From: Ahrensia marina
Lineage (GTDB): Bacteria > Pseudomonadota > Alphaproteobacteria > Rhizobiales > Rhizobiaceae
NCBI RefSeq assembly: GCF_001293565.1
Contig: NZ_JXMU01000001.1
Location: 186,001-250,000, forward strand
DNA length: 64,000 nt
Direction of reading: 5' to 3'
Positions 13,931 to 24,450 of the stretch are shown piece after piece; position 1 is the first letter of the stretch, and every line of letters starts with the position of its first letter. The notes below the pieces were generated by a model. That model was not told the DNA's origin. It made no database searches and saw only the letters and a program-made list of their open reading frames with translations. The translations under genes and the position numbers were made by a program.

Positions 13931-14085
13931 ATCAACTACCGGCTTCTTAAAACGCAGGACAAATAATGTCCTGACAATACCACAATACTGCGCAGAATAA
14001 ACTCCCGCGCAGCGATGCACACCAAATGCCGCAATTTTGTGACTTGATCAAGCTTTGTCAGTATTTTTAAAGCCAAACGCGACTT

Positions 14086-15039
14086 CTACACATCCCATGG
14101 TGCATAGGCTTGAGCGGCAATTGCCACAAACTCACGTGCATAAGCGCGTTCACGCGGCTCTGGCGTTTCAACGATCTCAAAAGCGGTACGGTCAGCCAAC
14201 AACTCTTTCAGAACGGTTGCATTTAAACGATGACCACCGCGATAAGAGCGGAAAGTACCGATAAACTGCGCACCGGCCAATGCCAGATCGCCCACAGCGT
14301 CCAGTGTTTTGTGACGCACAAACTCATCGGCAAAACGCAACCCTTCGCGGTTGATAACCGCATTATCATCGCCAATAACAACCGAGTTATCAAGCGAAGA
14401 ACCAAGTGCATGACCGGAAGCCCACAAGCGCTCGACATCCTTCATAAAGCCGAAGGTGCGGGCACTGGAAAGCTCGTTACGGAACACATCGCCATCAACT
14501 TCTGACTTGAATTCCTGACGCCCGATAGCGGCGCTTTCAAAGTCGATCACAACCTCGAACCGTGTGCCTTCGTAAGGACTGAATTCAGCCCATGAACCAC
14601 CGATTTCGGCGCGTACTGTTTTCTTAACGCGGATGTAGCGGCGCTTGGCAGCAAAATGCGTCAGGCCGGCTTCATCAATCGCATCAATGAAGATGCGTGA
14701 ACTACCGTCCATGATCGGCACTTCATGGCTATCAACTTCAACGATTACATTATCGAGCCCGATAGCTGAAAATGCAGCCATCATATGTTCAATTGTCGAT
14801 ACATGAACTTTTGAAGGGTCGCCAAGCATTGTACAAAGGTCGGTGGCGCCGACCTGACTGACGACAGCTGGAAAATCGTGCATCGTACCGTCAGGCATAA
14901 TACGTCGGAATATAATGCCGGTGTTCGGATCGGCGGGCAGCATAGAGATAGAGACACTATCACCGCTGTGAACACCAATACCTGAAAGATTCACAATTTC
15001 GCTAAGAGAGGTTTGATAAGCCCTCAAATCGGTCCCCAT
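14086..15039 (-). CDS. lpxC: UDP-3-O-acyl-N-acetylglucosamine deacetylase
   Basis: LpxC catalyses the committed, zinc-dependent deacetylation step of lipid A synthesis. The zinc-site histidine lies in HVSTIEHMMAAFSAIGLDN (about H85), the other ligands in RHKTLDAVGDLAL, and the general base region follows FRSYRGGHRLN. The 317-residue length is standard. The ATG at 15039 has an AGGAAG Shine-Dalgarno at five bases, so the GTG two codons upstream is not used. It lies 247 bases downstream of ftsZ, with a hairpin between them, so it probably also has its own promoter. Confidence 0.96.
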   Translation of the reverse strand: MGTDLRAYQTSLSEIVNLSGIGVHSGDSVSISMLPADPNTGIIFRRIMPDGTMHDFPAVVSQVGATDLCTMLGDPSKVHVSTIEHMMAAFSAIGLDNVIVEVDSHEVPIMDGSSRIFIDAIDEAGLTHFAAKRRYIRVKKTVRAEIGGSWAEFSPYEGTRFEVVIDFESAAIGRQEFKSEVDGDVFRNELSSARTFGFMKDVERLWASGHALGSSLDNSVVIGDDNAVINREGLRFADEFVRHKTLDAVGDLALAGAQFIGTFRSYRGGHRLNATVLKELLADRTAFEIVETPEPRERAYAREFVAIAAQAYAPWDV

Positions 15040-15230
15040 AGACACTTCCTTACTAGGCGCTCAATGCGGAACCCTACCTACCGCAAAGGACACTACGCGC
15101 TCATACCCCGCGCACAACATATCCGCGAGTCGGCTCGCTTTCCAAATCACGCTTTCTTACCAATTGTTACCATCGGCAAAACATGTGCATTATCGATAAA
15201 GCACAATAAAATCATAGCGTTAATAAAGTT

Positions 15231-15260
15231 GTAACGGGCCCCGCATGCGAAGCCCGTTAC
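15231..15260 (-). terminator. Probable terminator downstream of ftsZ
   Basis: A perfect 9-bp inverted repeat (GTAACGGGC / GCCCGTTAC) with a 12-base loop starts 26 bases after the ftsZ stop codon. On the minus strand it is followed by AACTTTATTAA, a weak T-rich tail, so termination may be partial, allowing read-through to lpxC. Confidence 0.6.
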
Positions 15261-15285
15261 CTGAGATTACATTATGTTACAAAAC

Positions 15286-17031
15286 CTAATTGGCTTGGCG
15301 GCGCAGAAATGCCGGAATTTCCAACTGGTCATCATCCTGATTAACAGCAGAAGGCTGTGTTCTGCCCTGGCTGTCATGCTGCCCTCTTGATGGAGCATAC
15401 ATAGATGCTTCCTGACTCAGCGGACGGCGTGTTTCGGAAGAACGCTGCTCGTTGTTGCCTGTATTCATCGGGCGAAGACGCGGCTCCGCCGGTACATCAT
15501 GCTCTTCACGGCGCGACAAACCGGTTGTCAGACGCTTGAGCAGACCAAGCGGTCCGCGGTCATCATCTTCTGCAACACGCTCACCGGCACGGCTGGCTTT
15601 CGTTTCCAGTTCAGCCTGTACCATTGGCGGAAAATCTTCCACTTGCGGCATTCTTGGCTCTGCCGGCGCTGGCGCAGGCTGGGAAGCGGCGGCTGGCATA
15701 GGCACAACAGATGGCTGTTGCTGCGGTACCGGTTGCGGCTTGGCTTCTGCTGTGGCTTCACGAACCGGCTCAGAAGGCGCAGCACTCGGTGCAGGCTTGG
15801 CTTGCGGTGTTGCGTTTGAGAACAGACGGCTCTGCGGCACGAAATTCTCTTCACGCTTGGCTTCTTCAGCTTTGCGCGCATTCGAAAGCGCTTCCATTTC
15901 CTTTTGTGCTTCAGCAACCGGATCAAGCGCAGGCTTTGCAGCTTCAACAGTGGCAGGTTTTGCCTGTAGCGGTGCACTTGGCTGAGGGCGCGGCGCTTGC
16001 TGCGTTGAAGCAGCGCCTGTTACAGCGCGGCTGGGTGTACGGTTATCCACCGTTCCAGCTGCCTCCATCGCCTCAATGCCCGTTGCAACCACAGAGACAC
16101 GGATGATGCCTTCAAGCGTTTCATCAAAGGTTGCACCAAGAATGATGTTGGCGTCCTGATCAACTTCTTCGCGGATACGTGTTGCTGCCTCGTCAACTTC
16201 AAACAAGGTCATGTCACGGCCGCCAGTGATCGAGATCAACAGGCCGCGTGCGCCTTTCATGGATGTTTCGTCAAGCAGCGGGTTGGCAATAGCCGCTTCA
16301 GCAGCTGTCATTGCACGGCCTTCGCCGGATGCTTCGCCTGTACCCATCATTGCTTTGCCCATATCGCGCATCACAGAGCGCACATCAGCAAAGTCGAGGT
16401 TGATAAGACCTTCCTTGACCATCAGATCAGTGATGCAGGCAACACCGGAGTAAAGAACTTGGTCGGCCATACCGAACGCATCGGCAAATGTTGTTTTGTC
16501 ATTGGCAATGCGGAAAAGGTTCTGGTTTGGAATAACGATAAGCGTATCAACACTTGCCTGAAGCTCTTCAATACCCGCATCGGCAGTTTTCATGCGGCGC
16601 TGACCTTCAAAATGGAATGGTTTTGTGACCACACCCACAGTCAGTATACCGCGTTCACGGGCCGCACGTGCCACCACAGGCGCTGCACCGGTACCGGTTC
16701 CGCCGCCCATACCGGCAGTCACGAAGCACATATGGGTTCCGTTGAGATGATCATTGATCTCGTCAATGCACTCTTCGGCAGCAGCGCGGCCAATATCAGG
16801 CATTGATCCGGCACCAAGACCTTCGGTCACAACAGTACCAAGCTGAATAATACGTTCAGCCTTGTTCATCGACAATGCTTGCGCGTCTGTGTTTGCAACA
16901 ACAAAATCAACGCCATCAAGACCACCGGCGATCATGTTATTGACCGCGTTTCCGCCGCCGCCGCCGACACCGAACACAGTGATACGTGGCTTAAGCTCTG
17001 TGATGTCAGGCTTTTGTAAATTGATGGTCAT
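15286..17031 (-). CDS. ftsZ: Cell division protein FtsZ
   Basis: FtsZ is the tubulin-like GTPase that forms the division ring. The GTP-binding region ([15 protein letters not shown], about residues 20-34), the tubulin signature [12 protein letters not shown] (109-120) and the T7 loop [11 protein letters not shown] (211-221) are intact. After about residue 320 comes a long linker of roughly 240 residues rich in Pro, Ala, Gln and Glu, and then the conserved C-terminal peptide [14 protein letters not shown], which binds FtsA and other partners. The long linker is usual in alphaproteobacteria. It is the last dcw gene, 65 bases after ftsA. Confidence 0.97.
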   Translation of the reverse strand: MTINLQKPDITELKPRITVFGVGGGGGNAVNNMIAGGLDGVDFVVANTDAQALSMNKAERIIQLGTVVTEGLGAGSMPDIGRAAAEECIDEINDHLNGTHMCFVTAGMGGGTGTGAAPVVARAARERGILTVGVVTKPFHFEGQRRMKTADAGIEELQASVDTLIVIPNQNLFRIANDKTTFADAFGMADQVLYSGVACITDLMVKEGLINLDFADVRSVMRDMGKAMMGTGEASGEGRAMTAAEAAIANPLLDETSMKGARGLLISITGGRDMTLFEVDEAATRIREEVDQDANIILGATFDETLEGIIRVSVVATGIEAMEAAGTVDNRTPSRAVTGAASTQQAPRPQPSAPLQAKPATVEAAKPALDPVAEAQKEMEALSNARKAEEAKREENFVPQSRLFSNATPQAKPAPSAAPSEPVREATAEAKPQPVPQQQPSVVPMPAAASQPAPAPAEPRMPQVEDFPPMVQAELETKASRAGERVAEDDDRGPLGLLKRLTTGLSRREEHDVPAEPRLRPMNTGNNEQRSSETRRPLSQEASMYAPSRGQHDSQGRTQPSAVNQDDDQLEIPAFLRRQAN

Positions 17032-17096
17032 GGCTCATTCCCCATTTGGTTTCGGTAGCATTGCCTTGCTGCCGGTGGTCACACTCTCGTGTGAAA

Positions 17097-18386
17097 TCAA
17101 AAACTATCTTTGATCCATTGTGTCATGCGACCCAATGGACCCTCGGTTCCGTTGCGTTGATGGCGCACCGCGCCGCGAAAATTCGTCAAACTCTGGTCGT
17201 TATGTGCTGTCTGCGGGTAGATCATCAGACCCACAGTTGCAGCAAAAGCAGGCGTTTTGGCCGATGTCGGCAAACCTTTAATGCCAAGCGGACGGCCAAT
17301 ACGGATGTTACGGCCAAGCACCCGCCTTGCCAGATCCGGCAGACCCGTCATCTGCGCAGCGCCGCCGGTTAGAACAACGCGTTTGCCAATAACACTGGAA
17401 TGTCCAGATTTGTTCAGACGCTCACGCAGCATTTCCAGCGTTTCTTCCACGCGGGCCGCAATAATCCGGTTGAGCAAGCTACGCGGCACCTGATGCGGAT
17501 TATCCAGTCCGTCTTCACCCAGACCCGGAACGGAAATCATTTCGCGGTCATCAACCGTCGCTGCCATTACCGAGCCCTGCATCACTTTCATGCGTTCGGC
17601 CGTTTCAATACCGCAAGAAAATCCACGCGCGATATCCATGGTCACATGGTGACCGCCCACAGGAATACAGTCGGCATGAATAAATCTGCGCTCTGAAAAC
17701 ACCGAGATAGAAGTCGTGCCGCCGCCCATATCAATACAGGCGCAACCAAGCTCCAATTCGTCATCAACAAGCGTTGAAAGACCTGACGCATAAGGTGTTG
17801 CAACCATTTGCTCGACGCTCAGATGCGAACGGTTGATTGCCAGTTCCATATTGCGCATTGGCGCGGCATCAACACTCAGCAGGTGCATATTAAGTGAAAG
17901 CTCTTCGCCGATCATGCCGCGCGGATCAAGAATACCGCGCTCGCCGTCAAGCACATGATCAACAGGCATAAGATGAACCACCTGACGATCAATACGTGCG
18001 GCCCGCGCCACGGCGGCTTTTAAAACTTTCTGAATATCCTTTGCAGCAATCGGCCGGTCATCCAGCGTGATTGATGCGGAACATTTTGTACTGGCCATAC
18101 GGCCGGCACTGATATTTGTGATAATTGATTCGACGGTCAGACCGGCCATGCGTTCGGCAGCTTCAACCGCGTGGCGCACGGTGCGCTCAACACCGTCCAG
18201 ATCGACGATCATACCGGATTTCATACCAATCGATTTTGTATGACCAATGCCGATAACTTCTGGCGCATGGGTGCGGCCATGCAGATAGCGTCCGCCATCA
18301 ACCGGCATCAATTTTGCAATCACACAAACGGTCTTGGTGGAACCGATATCAAGAACAGTAACGATTGAGCTGCGGATCTTGGCCAT
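17097..18386 (-). CDS. ftsA: Cell division protein FtsA
   Basis: FtsA is the actin-like ATPase that ties FtsZ filaments to the membrane. The phosphate-1 region VLDIGSTKTVCVIAKL lies near the N-terminus (about residues 12-27), the phosphate-2 region CIDMGGGTTSISVFSERRF in the middle, and the adenosine motif VVLTGGAAQMTGLPDL near the C-terminus. The last residues (LGRMTQWIKDSF) can form the amphipathic membrane-targeting helix. Its start overlaps the ftsQ stop by one base (TGATG), indicating coupled translation. Confidence 0.96.
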   Translation of the reverse strand: MAKIRSSIVTVLDIGSTKTVCVIAKLMPVDGGRYLHGRTHAPEVIGIGHTKSIGMKSGMIVDLDGVERTVRHAVEAAERMAGLTVESIITNISAGRMASTKCSASITLDDRPIAAKDIQKVLKAAVARAARIDRQVVHLMPVDHVLDGERGILDPRGMIGEELSLNMHLLSVDAAPMRNMELAINRSHLSVEQMVATPYASGLSTLVDDELELGCACIDMGGGTTSISVFSERRFIHADCIPVGGHHVTMDIARGFSCGIETAERMKVMQGSVMAATVDDREMISVPGLGEDGLDNPHQVPRSLLNRIIAARVEETLEMLRERLNKSGHSSVIGKRVVLTGGAAQMTGLPDLARRVLGRNIRIGRPLGIKGLPTSAKTPAFAATVGLMIYPQTAHNDQSLTNFRGAVRHQRNGTEGPLGRMTQWIKDSF

Positions 18387-19327
18387 CAGATACGGCTCCC
18401 GCGCTCTTTACGCGCTTTTTTCGCAGCTTCTGCGCGCGCTTTGACAAACTCTTCGCGGCTTGCCTGCGCATTTTCAGTCAACGCAAAAATAGTGCGATCC
18501 TTCAGGCGAAGGTCAATCGCCGCAAGATCACGGTCAAGTACGCCAAGCTCGGCCTGTAGCTCTGTCAGACGAACAAGCGCATCTTCCAGCCCTTCATCCG
18601 GCAAGCGTATGGTCATGCCATTATCAAGACGCAAGTTCCAGCGGCGTGTACCAATGCGGATAAAAGCACGGACACGTCCTGCCAGATCGTCAAATTTTGC
18701 TACTGTTTCCACAAAAGCCTTACCGCCTTCTGCTGCGCCTTTTCCAACAAGGAATGGCAAAGCCGACAAACGTGCATCCGCTGCATAGCCGCCGATAACC
18801 GAACCATCCTCTTGAACAACGGTCAGTGCTTCACCCTGCTGCCAGACAGCAAAAGCATCACGCTCTTCAATTTCTATCTGAAGCTTATCAGGGTAAACTT
18901 TCGCGATTCTTGCGCCGCCAACCCATGGCAACTGTTTCAAAGCGGCACGCGAGGCACCCGCATCGATAGAAACCAGAGAACGCTGATCACCCAGACGCAA
19001 TGCTGCAAACACGTCATTAGCTGTCGTGTGCGTGTTGCCGGAAATCTCGATTTCCGCAACGGCGAAACCGGCTTTCGCGGTAACTGTATCAACAACAGAA
19101 CCGAATTGTCCGCCAATAACAGAACCATAAATAATTGCTCCGCCCAGAATGGCGGCAATACCGAAACCTTCGGTGTGTTTTGGAAAAATGATGTGTCCGT
19201 CCATCAGCCGTTTCATGAAACGGACTGGCCAGCGCAGCAAACGCGGCAAAACGCGCAGGTTTGCGAAACTTGTGCCCGGAAGCACAATCCGATCAAACTC
19301 TGGCAATTTTGACTTCAACGCAAACAA
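18386..19327 (-). CDS. ftsQ: Cell division protein FtsQ
   Basis: FtsQ is the bitopic scaffold of the divisome. A cytoplasmic N-terminal region of about 60 residues precedes one membrane helix ([18 protein letters not shown]), then the POTRA domain ([23 protein letters not shown]) and the FtsQ beta domain. The chosen start is a TTG at 19327 with a GGAGG Shine-Dalgarno seven bases before it; it yields the N-terminus [11 protein letters not shown], similar to rhizobial FtsQ. A longer frame to another TTG at 19348 has no ribosome-binding site. The gene overlaps the end of ddl by 13 bases. Confidence 0.92.
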   Translation of the reverse strand: MFALKSKLPEFDRIVLPGTSFANLRVLPRLLRWPVRFMKRLMDGHIIFPKHTEGFGIAAILGGAIIYGSVIGGQFGSVVDTVTAKAGFAVAEIEISGNTHTTANDVFAALRLGDQRSLVSIDAGASRAALKQLPWVGGARIAKVYPDKLQIEIEERDAFAVWQQGEALTVVQEDGSVIGGYAADARLSALPFLVGKGAAEGGKAFVETVAKFDDLAGRVRAFIRIGTRRWNLRLDNGMTIRLPDEGLEDALVRLTELQAELGVLDRDLAAIDLRLKDRTIFALTENAQASREEFVKARAEAAKKARKERGSRI

Positions 19328-20247
19328 GAAGCGTCCTCCACCATCCAATGTAAAAGCTCGCCGAAACTATGTCCGGCATAAGCTGCAAGCTCGGGCACTA
19401 GGGATGTTGCGGTCATGCCGGGTTGCGTATTGATTTCCAACCAGATCACTTCACCTTCCTCTGAGAACCGATCATCATACCGGAAGTCGGAACGGGTCAC
19501 GCCGCGACAACCAAATGCCTTGTGAGCTTTTAACGCCATATTCGTAATCTTTTGGTAAACAAAAGGTGAAATTTTTGCAGGGCATTCGTGATTTGATCCA
19601 CCGGCGGCATATTTTGAATCAAAATCGTAGAACTCTTGGCCTTGCGGAATGATCTCGGTTACGCCGAGCGCCACATCGCCCATGACGGCACAAGTCAGTT
19701 CACGGCCATGAATATACCGCTCGACCATGACACGGTCGCCATATTTCCACTCATCGGAGGTAATGACTTGCGGCGGATGGCTTTGCCCTTCCTTCACGAT
19801 GACAACGCCGAAGCTCGACCCTTCCGCCACAGGCTTCACCACATAGGGAGGCTTCATGGGATGCGCCGACGTAATATCGAAGCGGTCCATAACCTTCGAC
19901 TCGGCAACGGCAATACCGTGCGTTTTCGCCAATCGCTTGGAAAGCTCTTTATCCATAGCAACGGCAGTCGCCAGCACACCGGAATGCGTATAAGGAATTT
20001 GCATAAATTCCAGTACGCCTTGAATGGTGCCATCTTCGCCGTAAGGGCCATGCAGCGCGTTGAAAGCAACATCCGGCTTTACCTCGGCAAGCTGATTGGC
20101 AACATCATGTGTCACATCAATGCGTGTCACCCGATATCCAAAGCGCTCAAGCTCATCGGCACAGGCTTTTCCGGAACTCAGACTGACTGGTCTTTCCGAT
20201 GAAAAACCACCCATTAACACCGCAACATGCTTATCTCGACTGACCAA
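19315..20247 (-). CDS. ddl: D-alanine--D-alanine ligase
   Basis: Ddl joins two D-alanines with ATP hydrolysis to make the dipeptide used by MurF. The N-terminal motif [20 protein letters not shown], the substrate loop [19 protein letters not shown], and the ATP-grasp region [15 protein letters not shown] are present, as is the metal-site end [20 protein letters not shown]. The start is taken as a TTG at 20247, preceded by GAGGGGAA; the frame is open for 51 more codons upstream, but those encode Cys/Arg-rich sequence unlike Ddl. This gives 310 residues, the usual size. The gene is separated from murB by a MATE transporter and a 292-base gap. Confidence 0.94.
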   Translation of the reverse strand: MVSRDKHVAVLMGGFSSERPVSLSSGKACADELERFGYRVTRIDVTHDVANQLAEVKPDVAFNALHGPYGEDGTIQGVLEFMQIPYTHSGVLATAVAMDKELSKRLAKTHGIAVAESKVMDRFDITSAHPMKPPYVVKPVAEGSSFGVVIVKEGQSHPPQVITSDEWKYGDRVMVERYIHGRELTCAVMGDVALGVTEIIPQGQEFYDFDSKYAAGGSNHECPAKISPFVYQKITNMALKAHKAFGCRGVTRSDFRYDDRFSEEGEVIWLEINTQPGMTATSLVPELAAYAGHSFGELLHWMVEDASCLR

Positions 20248-20539
20248 AGCGCTTCCCCTCGTTTCATCAATGTCCGCCAGATAAAGCGAGAGTCCGATCA
20301 CGGCGCAAAACGCGCACCGCAAATCATGGCAGCAAACACCCGCCCGACTCAAACCAAAACGGAACAACCTATATGAATCAGAGTGGCGATTCGCTGACAA
20401 GTAAAAATCGGAAAAACTGCAAAAGTACTTTGCTGAAAATCATCAAACGAGAAGGCTATTTGTCACGAAAATTGATTGCAGCGGCACGGGTTTTCATGAC
20501 CCAAGCCGCACACTTTGCATGATTACGAAAAAAAAGAGC
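20248..20539. other. Intergenic region between the MATE gene and ddl
   Basis: This 292-base stretch separates the MATE transporter stop from the ddl start, an unusually large gap inside a compact cluster. It contains a run of eight A at about 20528-20535 (T on the transcribed minus strand) just after the MATE stop but without a clear stem. I see no further gene or RNA. It is the likely place for a promoter for ddl-ftsQ-ftsA-ftsZ, though I cannot point to convincing -35/-10 boxes. Confidence 0.4.
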
Positions 20540-21928
20540 CTAGTTGCGCGGGCGAATAAGCTGGAAGCGCGCATTAAGCAAAACCGATGCAAAAGCCAGC
20601 CCCAGCGCAAGGCCGGTCCAAACACCAACACCGCCCCAATCTGCGACGATCCCCAGATAATAGGATGTCGAAAGTCCGACACACCAATATGAGAAAACGG
20701 CGAATGCCATCGGAATTCGCGTATCTTTAAGACCGCGCAATTGCGCAACGGCCACAGCCTGCGCGCTGTCAAATAATTGGAAAACCGCAGCCACGAATAG
20801 CAGCGGCACCGCATAGGCTGCCACCGCGGCAACATCTTCCTTGCCCTCATCCAGAAACAGGCTGATCAACTGGTCGGGCATGATGAAAAACAAGCTGGCG
20901 CTGGCAACGGCCACCAAAATAGCAATCGCCATAACAGCATTGGCCGCCCGGTGAAGATTATCGGGGTCACTGCGCCCGTAAGCGTTTGAAATTCTAATCG
21001 TTGCGACCTGGCTCATGCCAAGCGGTATCATGAAGGCAATCGAAGCCAGTTGCAGCGCAATACCGTGCGCGGCCAATGGCACGACCCCCAACCACCCCAC
21101 GATGATGGACGCGAAGATGAACATGCCGACTTCCGCAAGGATTGTGATCGCAATCGGAATTCCGATTTTCAGGACATCGAAAAATGCCTGCCAGTCTGGA
21201 CGCCAAAAGCGGACAAACACCTCATATTTCCGTGAATCTTTTTGGTAGGCGGCATAAAGCGCCATCGCCAGAAACATAATGATGTTCACAAGCAAAGTCG
21301 CATAGGCAGCGCCGCGCACACCCAGTTCCGGCGCACCCCAATTGCCGAAAATAAGCATGTAATTGATGACGACATTGGCAAGCGCGGCCAGCAATGTTGA
21401 CCAGAAAATAATTTCCGCCCGCTCAATGGCAGACAAAAACGAACGCAAAGCAAAGCTCATCAGGGTCGGGAACATCGCAATAGCGGCAATAGCCAGATAT
21501 TGACTTGCCAGCAGAGCAAGCAGCGGTTTTTGCCCCAGCATAAGCAATATTTCTTCCCCGAAGAAGAAGATCGGTAGAACGAGGCTGGAATAAACAATTG
21601 CAACCCAGAAACCCATGCGAACAACGCGGCGCACGGTGCGCTTGTCACCCTCGCCCTCGGCTTGCGCAGCCATTGGCATAACGGCCTGACCGATGCCCGC
21701 ACCAAAGATCATGATGACAAAGAATAATTGCGTCGCCAGCACGCTGGCAGCCAGCTCCTCAACACCGTACCAGCCGAGCATGACAGTGTCGGTGGTATTC
21801 ATCAGCATCAAACCAAGCTGTGAGCCGACAAGCGGAATACCAAGCTTGAACGTCGCGCGCATGTGCTCGGACCACGTATTCAAACCCGGCCTGACTAATT
21901 TTTCATCAGTTTGCACAATATCTGTCAT
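20540..21928 (-). CDS. MATE family multidrug/metabolite efflux transporter (NorM-like)
   Basis: This 462-residue protein has twelve predicted membrane helices in two halves and MATE signatures: KLGIPLVGSQLGLMLMNTTDTVMLG near the N-terminus, ALRSFLSAIERAEIIFW in the first half, and PLGMSQVATIRISNAYG in the second. MATE proteins export cationic drugs or metabolites using Na+ or H+. It lies between murB and ddl in the same orientation, a place usually free of transporters in dcw clusters; 106 bases separate it from murB and 292 from ddl. Substrate is unknown. It could be a chance insertion or could act on an envelope precursor; only the position is seen. Confidence 0.9.
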   Translation of the reverse strand: MTDIVQTDEKLVRPGLNTWSEHMRATFKLGIPLVGSQLGLMLMNTTDTVMLGWYGVEELAASVLATQLFFVIMIFGAGIGQAVMPMAAQAEGEGDKRTVRRVVRMGFWVAIVYSSLVLPIFFFGEEILLMLGQKPLLALLASQYLAIAAIAMFPTLMSFALRSFLSAIERAEIIFWSTLLAALANVVINYMLIFGNWGAPELGVRGAAYATLLVNIIMFLAMALYAAYQKDSRKYEVFVRFWRPDWQAFFDVLKIGIPIAITILAEVGMFIFASIIVGWLGVVPLAAHGIALQLASIAFMIPLGMSQVATIRISNAYGRSDPDNLHRAANAVMAIAILVAVASASLFFIMPDQLISLFLDEGKEDVAAVAAYAVPLLFVAAVFQLFDSAQAVAVAQLRGLKDTRIPMAFAVFSYWCVGLSTSYYLGIVADWGGVGVWTGLALGLAFASVLLNARFQLIRPRN

Positions 21929-22034
21929 CCGGACCCATTAGCCCCGATTCAAACAAAGGCCAATAGGTATTTTCACCGCATCAGACAAAAAAACTGACGG
22001 TTAAATTTAAGAGATTTGAATGAAACAGAATGCT

Positions 22035-23006
22035 TTAAAGCATACGGCCGAGGAATTCCTGCACCGGCTCCTGATCACTTGCAAATTCACCAAGCCTTTT
22101 GATTTCCCACTCAAGGCGAATACCGGCATTATCAAGCACGCGCGTACGCACGGTTTCGCCAAGCGACTCAAGATTATGGCTGGTTGCGCCGCCCGTATTG
22201 ATCATGAAATTACAATGCATCGGCGACATTTGCGCTTGGCCCACCATCAAGCCGCGGCAACCCGCTTCGTCAACCAGCTTCCACGCTGAATGACCTTCCG
22301 GATTTTTGAAAGTAGAGCCGCCGGTTTTTTCCTTTACTGGCTGAACCGTTTCACGGTGATGCTGAACCTCATCCATCTGTTTCTGGATGATGGCTTTATC
22401 TTCGCTGTAACCTTCAAACAGCGCGCCGGTAAAAATCAATTCTTTGGCAGCTTCCGAGTGGCGGTAGGAATAGCCCATATCAGCATTTGAAAGCGTGTGT
22501 TTTTTACCATTGCGATCAACGGCATAAACCTCAACAACGCGTTCGCGTGTTTCTGTGCCATTGGCACCTGCATTCATGCGTAGCGCGCCGCCAATTGCGC
22601 CTGGAATACCATGGTAGAAGTGAAAACCGCCTAAGCCGGCATCACGCGCCGCACTGGCAAGCATTTTATCCGGCACCGCAGTCCCGCATTTGATCTGTGT
22701 GTCACCGACAGTCTCGATATTGCCGAACCCGCGCGCGGACAAGCGTATAACAACGCCTTTCAAGCCACCGTCGCGTACCAGCAAATTGGACCCGACACCA
22801 ACAACAAGAACCGGCACATCATCCGGCAGGGCGGCCATAAACATCGCCAGATCGTCTTCATCGGCAGGCTGATAGAGAACTTCCGCGCGTCCGCCAGTAC
22901 GAAACCAGGTTACAGCACTCATGGGTGCATCGGGCGTTAGCCTTCCGCGCAAATCAGGCACAAGAGGACGCAACCGTTCCAGTAAAGCTTCACTATTGAT
23001 AGACAT
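22035..23006 (-). CDS. murB: UDP-N-acetylenolpyruvoylglucosamine reductase
   Basis: MurB reduces the enolpyruvyl group made by MurA, giving UDP-MurNAc, with FAD and NADPH. The FAD-binding region has [20 protein letters not shown] and the loop [18 protein letters not shown]; further on are [17 protein letters not shown] and the substrate loop [20 protein letters not shown], with the catalytic Ser in the STFKNP type I motif. The C-terminal [18 protein letters not shown] and a Glu-containing WEIKRLGEF complete it. It starts where murC ends (TGATG overlap). Confidence 0.96.
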   Translation of the reverse strand: MSINSEALLERLRPLVPDLRGRLTPDAPMSAVTWFRTGGRAEVLYQPADEDDLAMFMAALPDDVPVLVVGVGSNLLVRDGGLKGVVIRLSARGFGNIETVGDTQIKCGTAVPDKMLASAARDAGLGGFHFYHGIPGAIGGALRMNAGANGTETRERVVEVYAVDRNGKKHTLSNADMGYSYRHSEAAKELIFTGALFEGYSEDKAIIQKQMDEVQHHRETVQPVKEKTGGSTFKNPEGHSAWKLVDEAGCRGLMVGQAQMSPMHCNFMINTGGATSHNLESLGETVRTRVLDNAGIRLEWEIKRLGEFASDQEPVQEFLGRML

Positions 23007-24415
23007 CAGGCCTCACCACCCGCCAGTTCACGTGGCAGTGCATAAGCCCACTGGGTGATAGAACCTGCACCCAAATACAAAACATAGTCGCCTTCAGATG
23101 CTTCCGAACGGACAATTGAAGCCACATCGGCAGGCCCTGAAATAGCCCGCGCGTCACGGTGTCCGCCCGATTTCATGCGGCTGACCAAGCTAGTGTGGCT
23201 CGCCCCTTCGATCGGGTCCTCCCCTGCTTCGTAAACAGGAGCAACAAGCGCGATATCGGCATCGTTAAAACAGGCGGCAAAATCATCAAACAAATCATGC
23301 AAACGCGTATAGCGGTGCGGCTGCATGACGGCGATGACACGTTTGTCACCGGCCGCCGCGCGTGCCGCTTGCAGCACCGCTTTGATTTCAACCGGATGAT
23401 GCGCGTAATCGTCAAAAACAGAAACGCCGTTCCAGTCGCCGGTATGGGTAAAGCGGCGCTTTACACCGCCGAAGGCAGAGAGCCCTTTGGTGATGTTTTC
23501 CGCAGACATGCCAAGCTCGTGCGCAACAGCAATCGCAGCCGTTGCATTCGACACATTGTGCGCTCCTGGCATTGGCAGGCGCAAACCGGTCAGCGACACG
23601 GTTTCACCGCCTTTGCGGTTGCGGATTTCAACATCGAAAATGGAGGTCGCACCGTCCATGCCCTTATGCGTATAGCGTACATCGGCCTGCGGGTTTGTAC
23701 CGTAAGTGATAACGCGCCGGTCCGAAATTTTCGAGACCAGTGATTGCACTTCAGGGTGATCAATGCAGCAGACGCCAAAGCCGTAAAACGGGACATTCTC
23801 TACAAACTGAAGGAACGCTTTGCGTACATTGTCAAATGAGCCGTAATGATCAAGATGCTCCGGATCGATATTGGTGATTACGGCCACATCCGCTGGCAGT
23901 TTCAAAAATGTGCCATCGCTTTCATCAGCTTCGACAACCATCCACTCGCCCTCGCCCATGCGGGCATTGGTACCGTAAGCGTTGATAATGCCGCCATTGA
24001 TCACAGTCGGGTCAAGATCGCCCGCATCCAAAAGGGTTGCCACCATTGAGGTGGTTGTGGTCTTGCCGTGCGTTCCGCCAATCGCGATCGCATTTCGAAA
24101 CCGCATAATTTCCGCCAGCATTTCCGCACGGCGAACGATAGGCAGCAATTTTTCACGCGCGGCGATCAGCTCCGGATTATCTTTTTTAATCGCGGTCGAC
24201 ACGACCACAACCTGCGCGTCGCCGATATTGGCTGAGGAGTGGCCGACAAAGACTTCAATGCCTTTTTCGCGCAAACGCTGAACATTCGGGCCATCTGCCT
24301 GATCAGAACCCTGAACCTTATGGCCAAGATTATGCAGCACTTCGGCAATGCCGCTCATACCAATCCCGCCAATTCCAACAAAATGGACCAGTCCGATATT
24401 TTGCGGCATTTTCAT
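23006..24415 (-). CDS. murC: UDP-N-acetylmuramate--L-alanine ligase
   Basis: MurC adds L-alanine to UDP-MurNAc. The Rossmann-like start [18 protein letters not shown] is typical of MurC, followed by the P-loop [16 protein letters not shown] (about residues 111-126), [14 protein letters not shown], and the central-domain motif [15 protein letters not shown]. The C-terminal domain has [18 protein letters not shown]. The 469-residue length is standard. There is an alternative ATG two codons in, and neither has a strong ribosome-binding site. It lies 35 bases after murG and overlaps murB. Confidence 0.97.
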   Translation of the reverse strand: MKMPQNIGLVHFVGIGGIGMSGIAEVLHNLGHKVQGSDQADGPNVQRLREKGIEVFVGHSSANIGDAQVVVVSTAIKKDNPELIAAREKLLPIVRRAEMLAEIMRFRNAIAIGGTHGKTTTTSMVATLLDAGDLDPTVINGGIINAYGTNARMGEGEWMVVEADESDGTFLKLPADVAVITNIDPEHLDHYGSFDNVRKAFLQFVENVPFYGFGVCCIDHPEVQSLVSKISDRRVITYGTNPQADVRYTHKGMDGATSIFDVEIRNRKGGETVSLTGLRLPMPGAHNVSNATAAIAVAHELGMSAENITKGLSAFGGVKRRFTHTGDWNGVSVFDDYAHHPVEIKAVLQAARAAAGDKRVIAVMQPHRYTRLHDLFDDFAACFNDADIALVAPVYEAGEDPIEGASHTSLVSRMKSGGHRDARAISGPADVASIVRSEASEGDYVLYLGAGSITQWAYALPRELAGGEA

Positions 24416-24450
24416 ATTATGTCGTTCCGAAATTTTGAGGCGTTGAATAT

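Noticed and set aside
15452-15985. Long open frames antisense to the FtsZ linker
   Set aside because: They mirror the repetitive Pro/Gln/Ala codons of the FtsZ linker and have low-complexity Ser/Gly/Ala or Trp/Arg content, with no start signal.
20520-20545. Rho-independent terminator after the MATE gene
   Set aside because: A run of eight T follows the stop codon on the minus strand, but no stem-loop precedes it.
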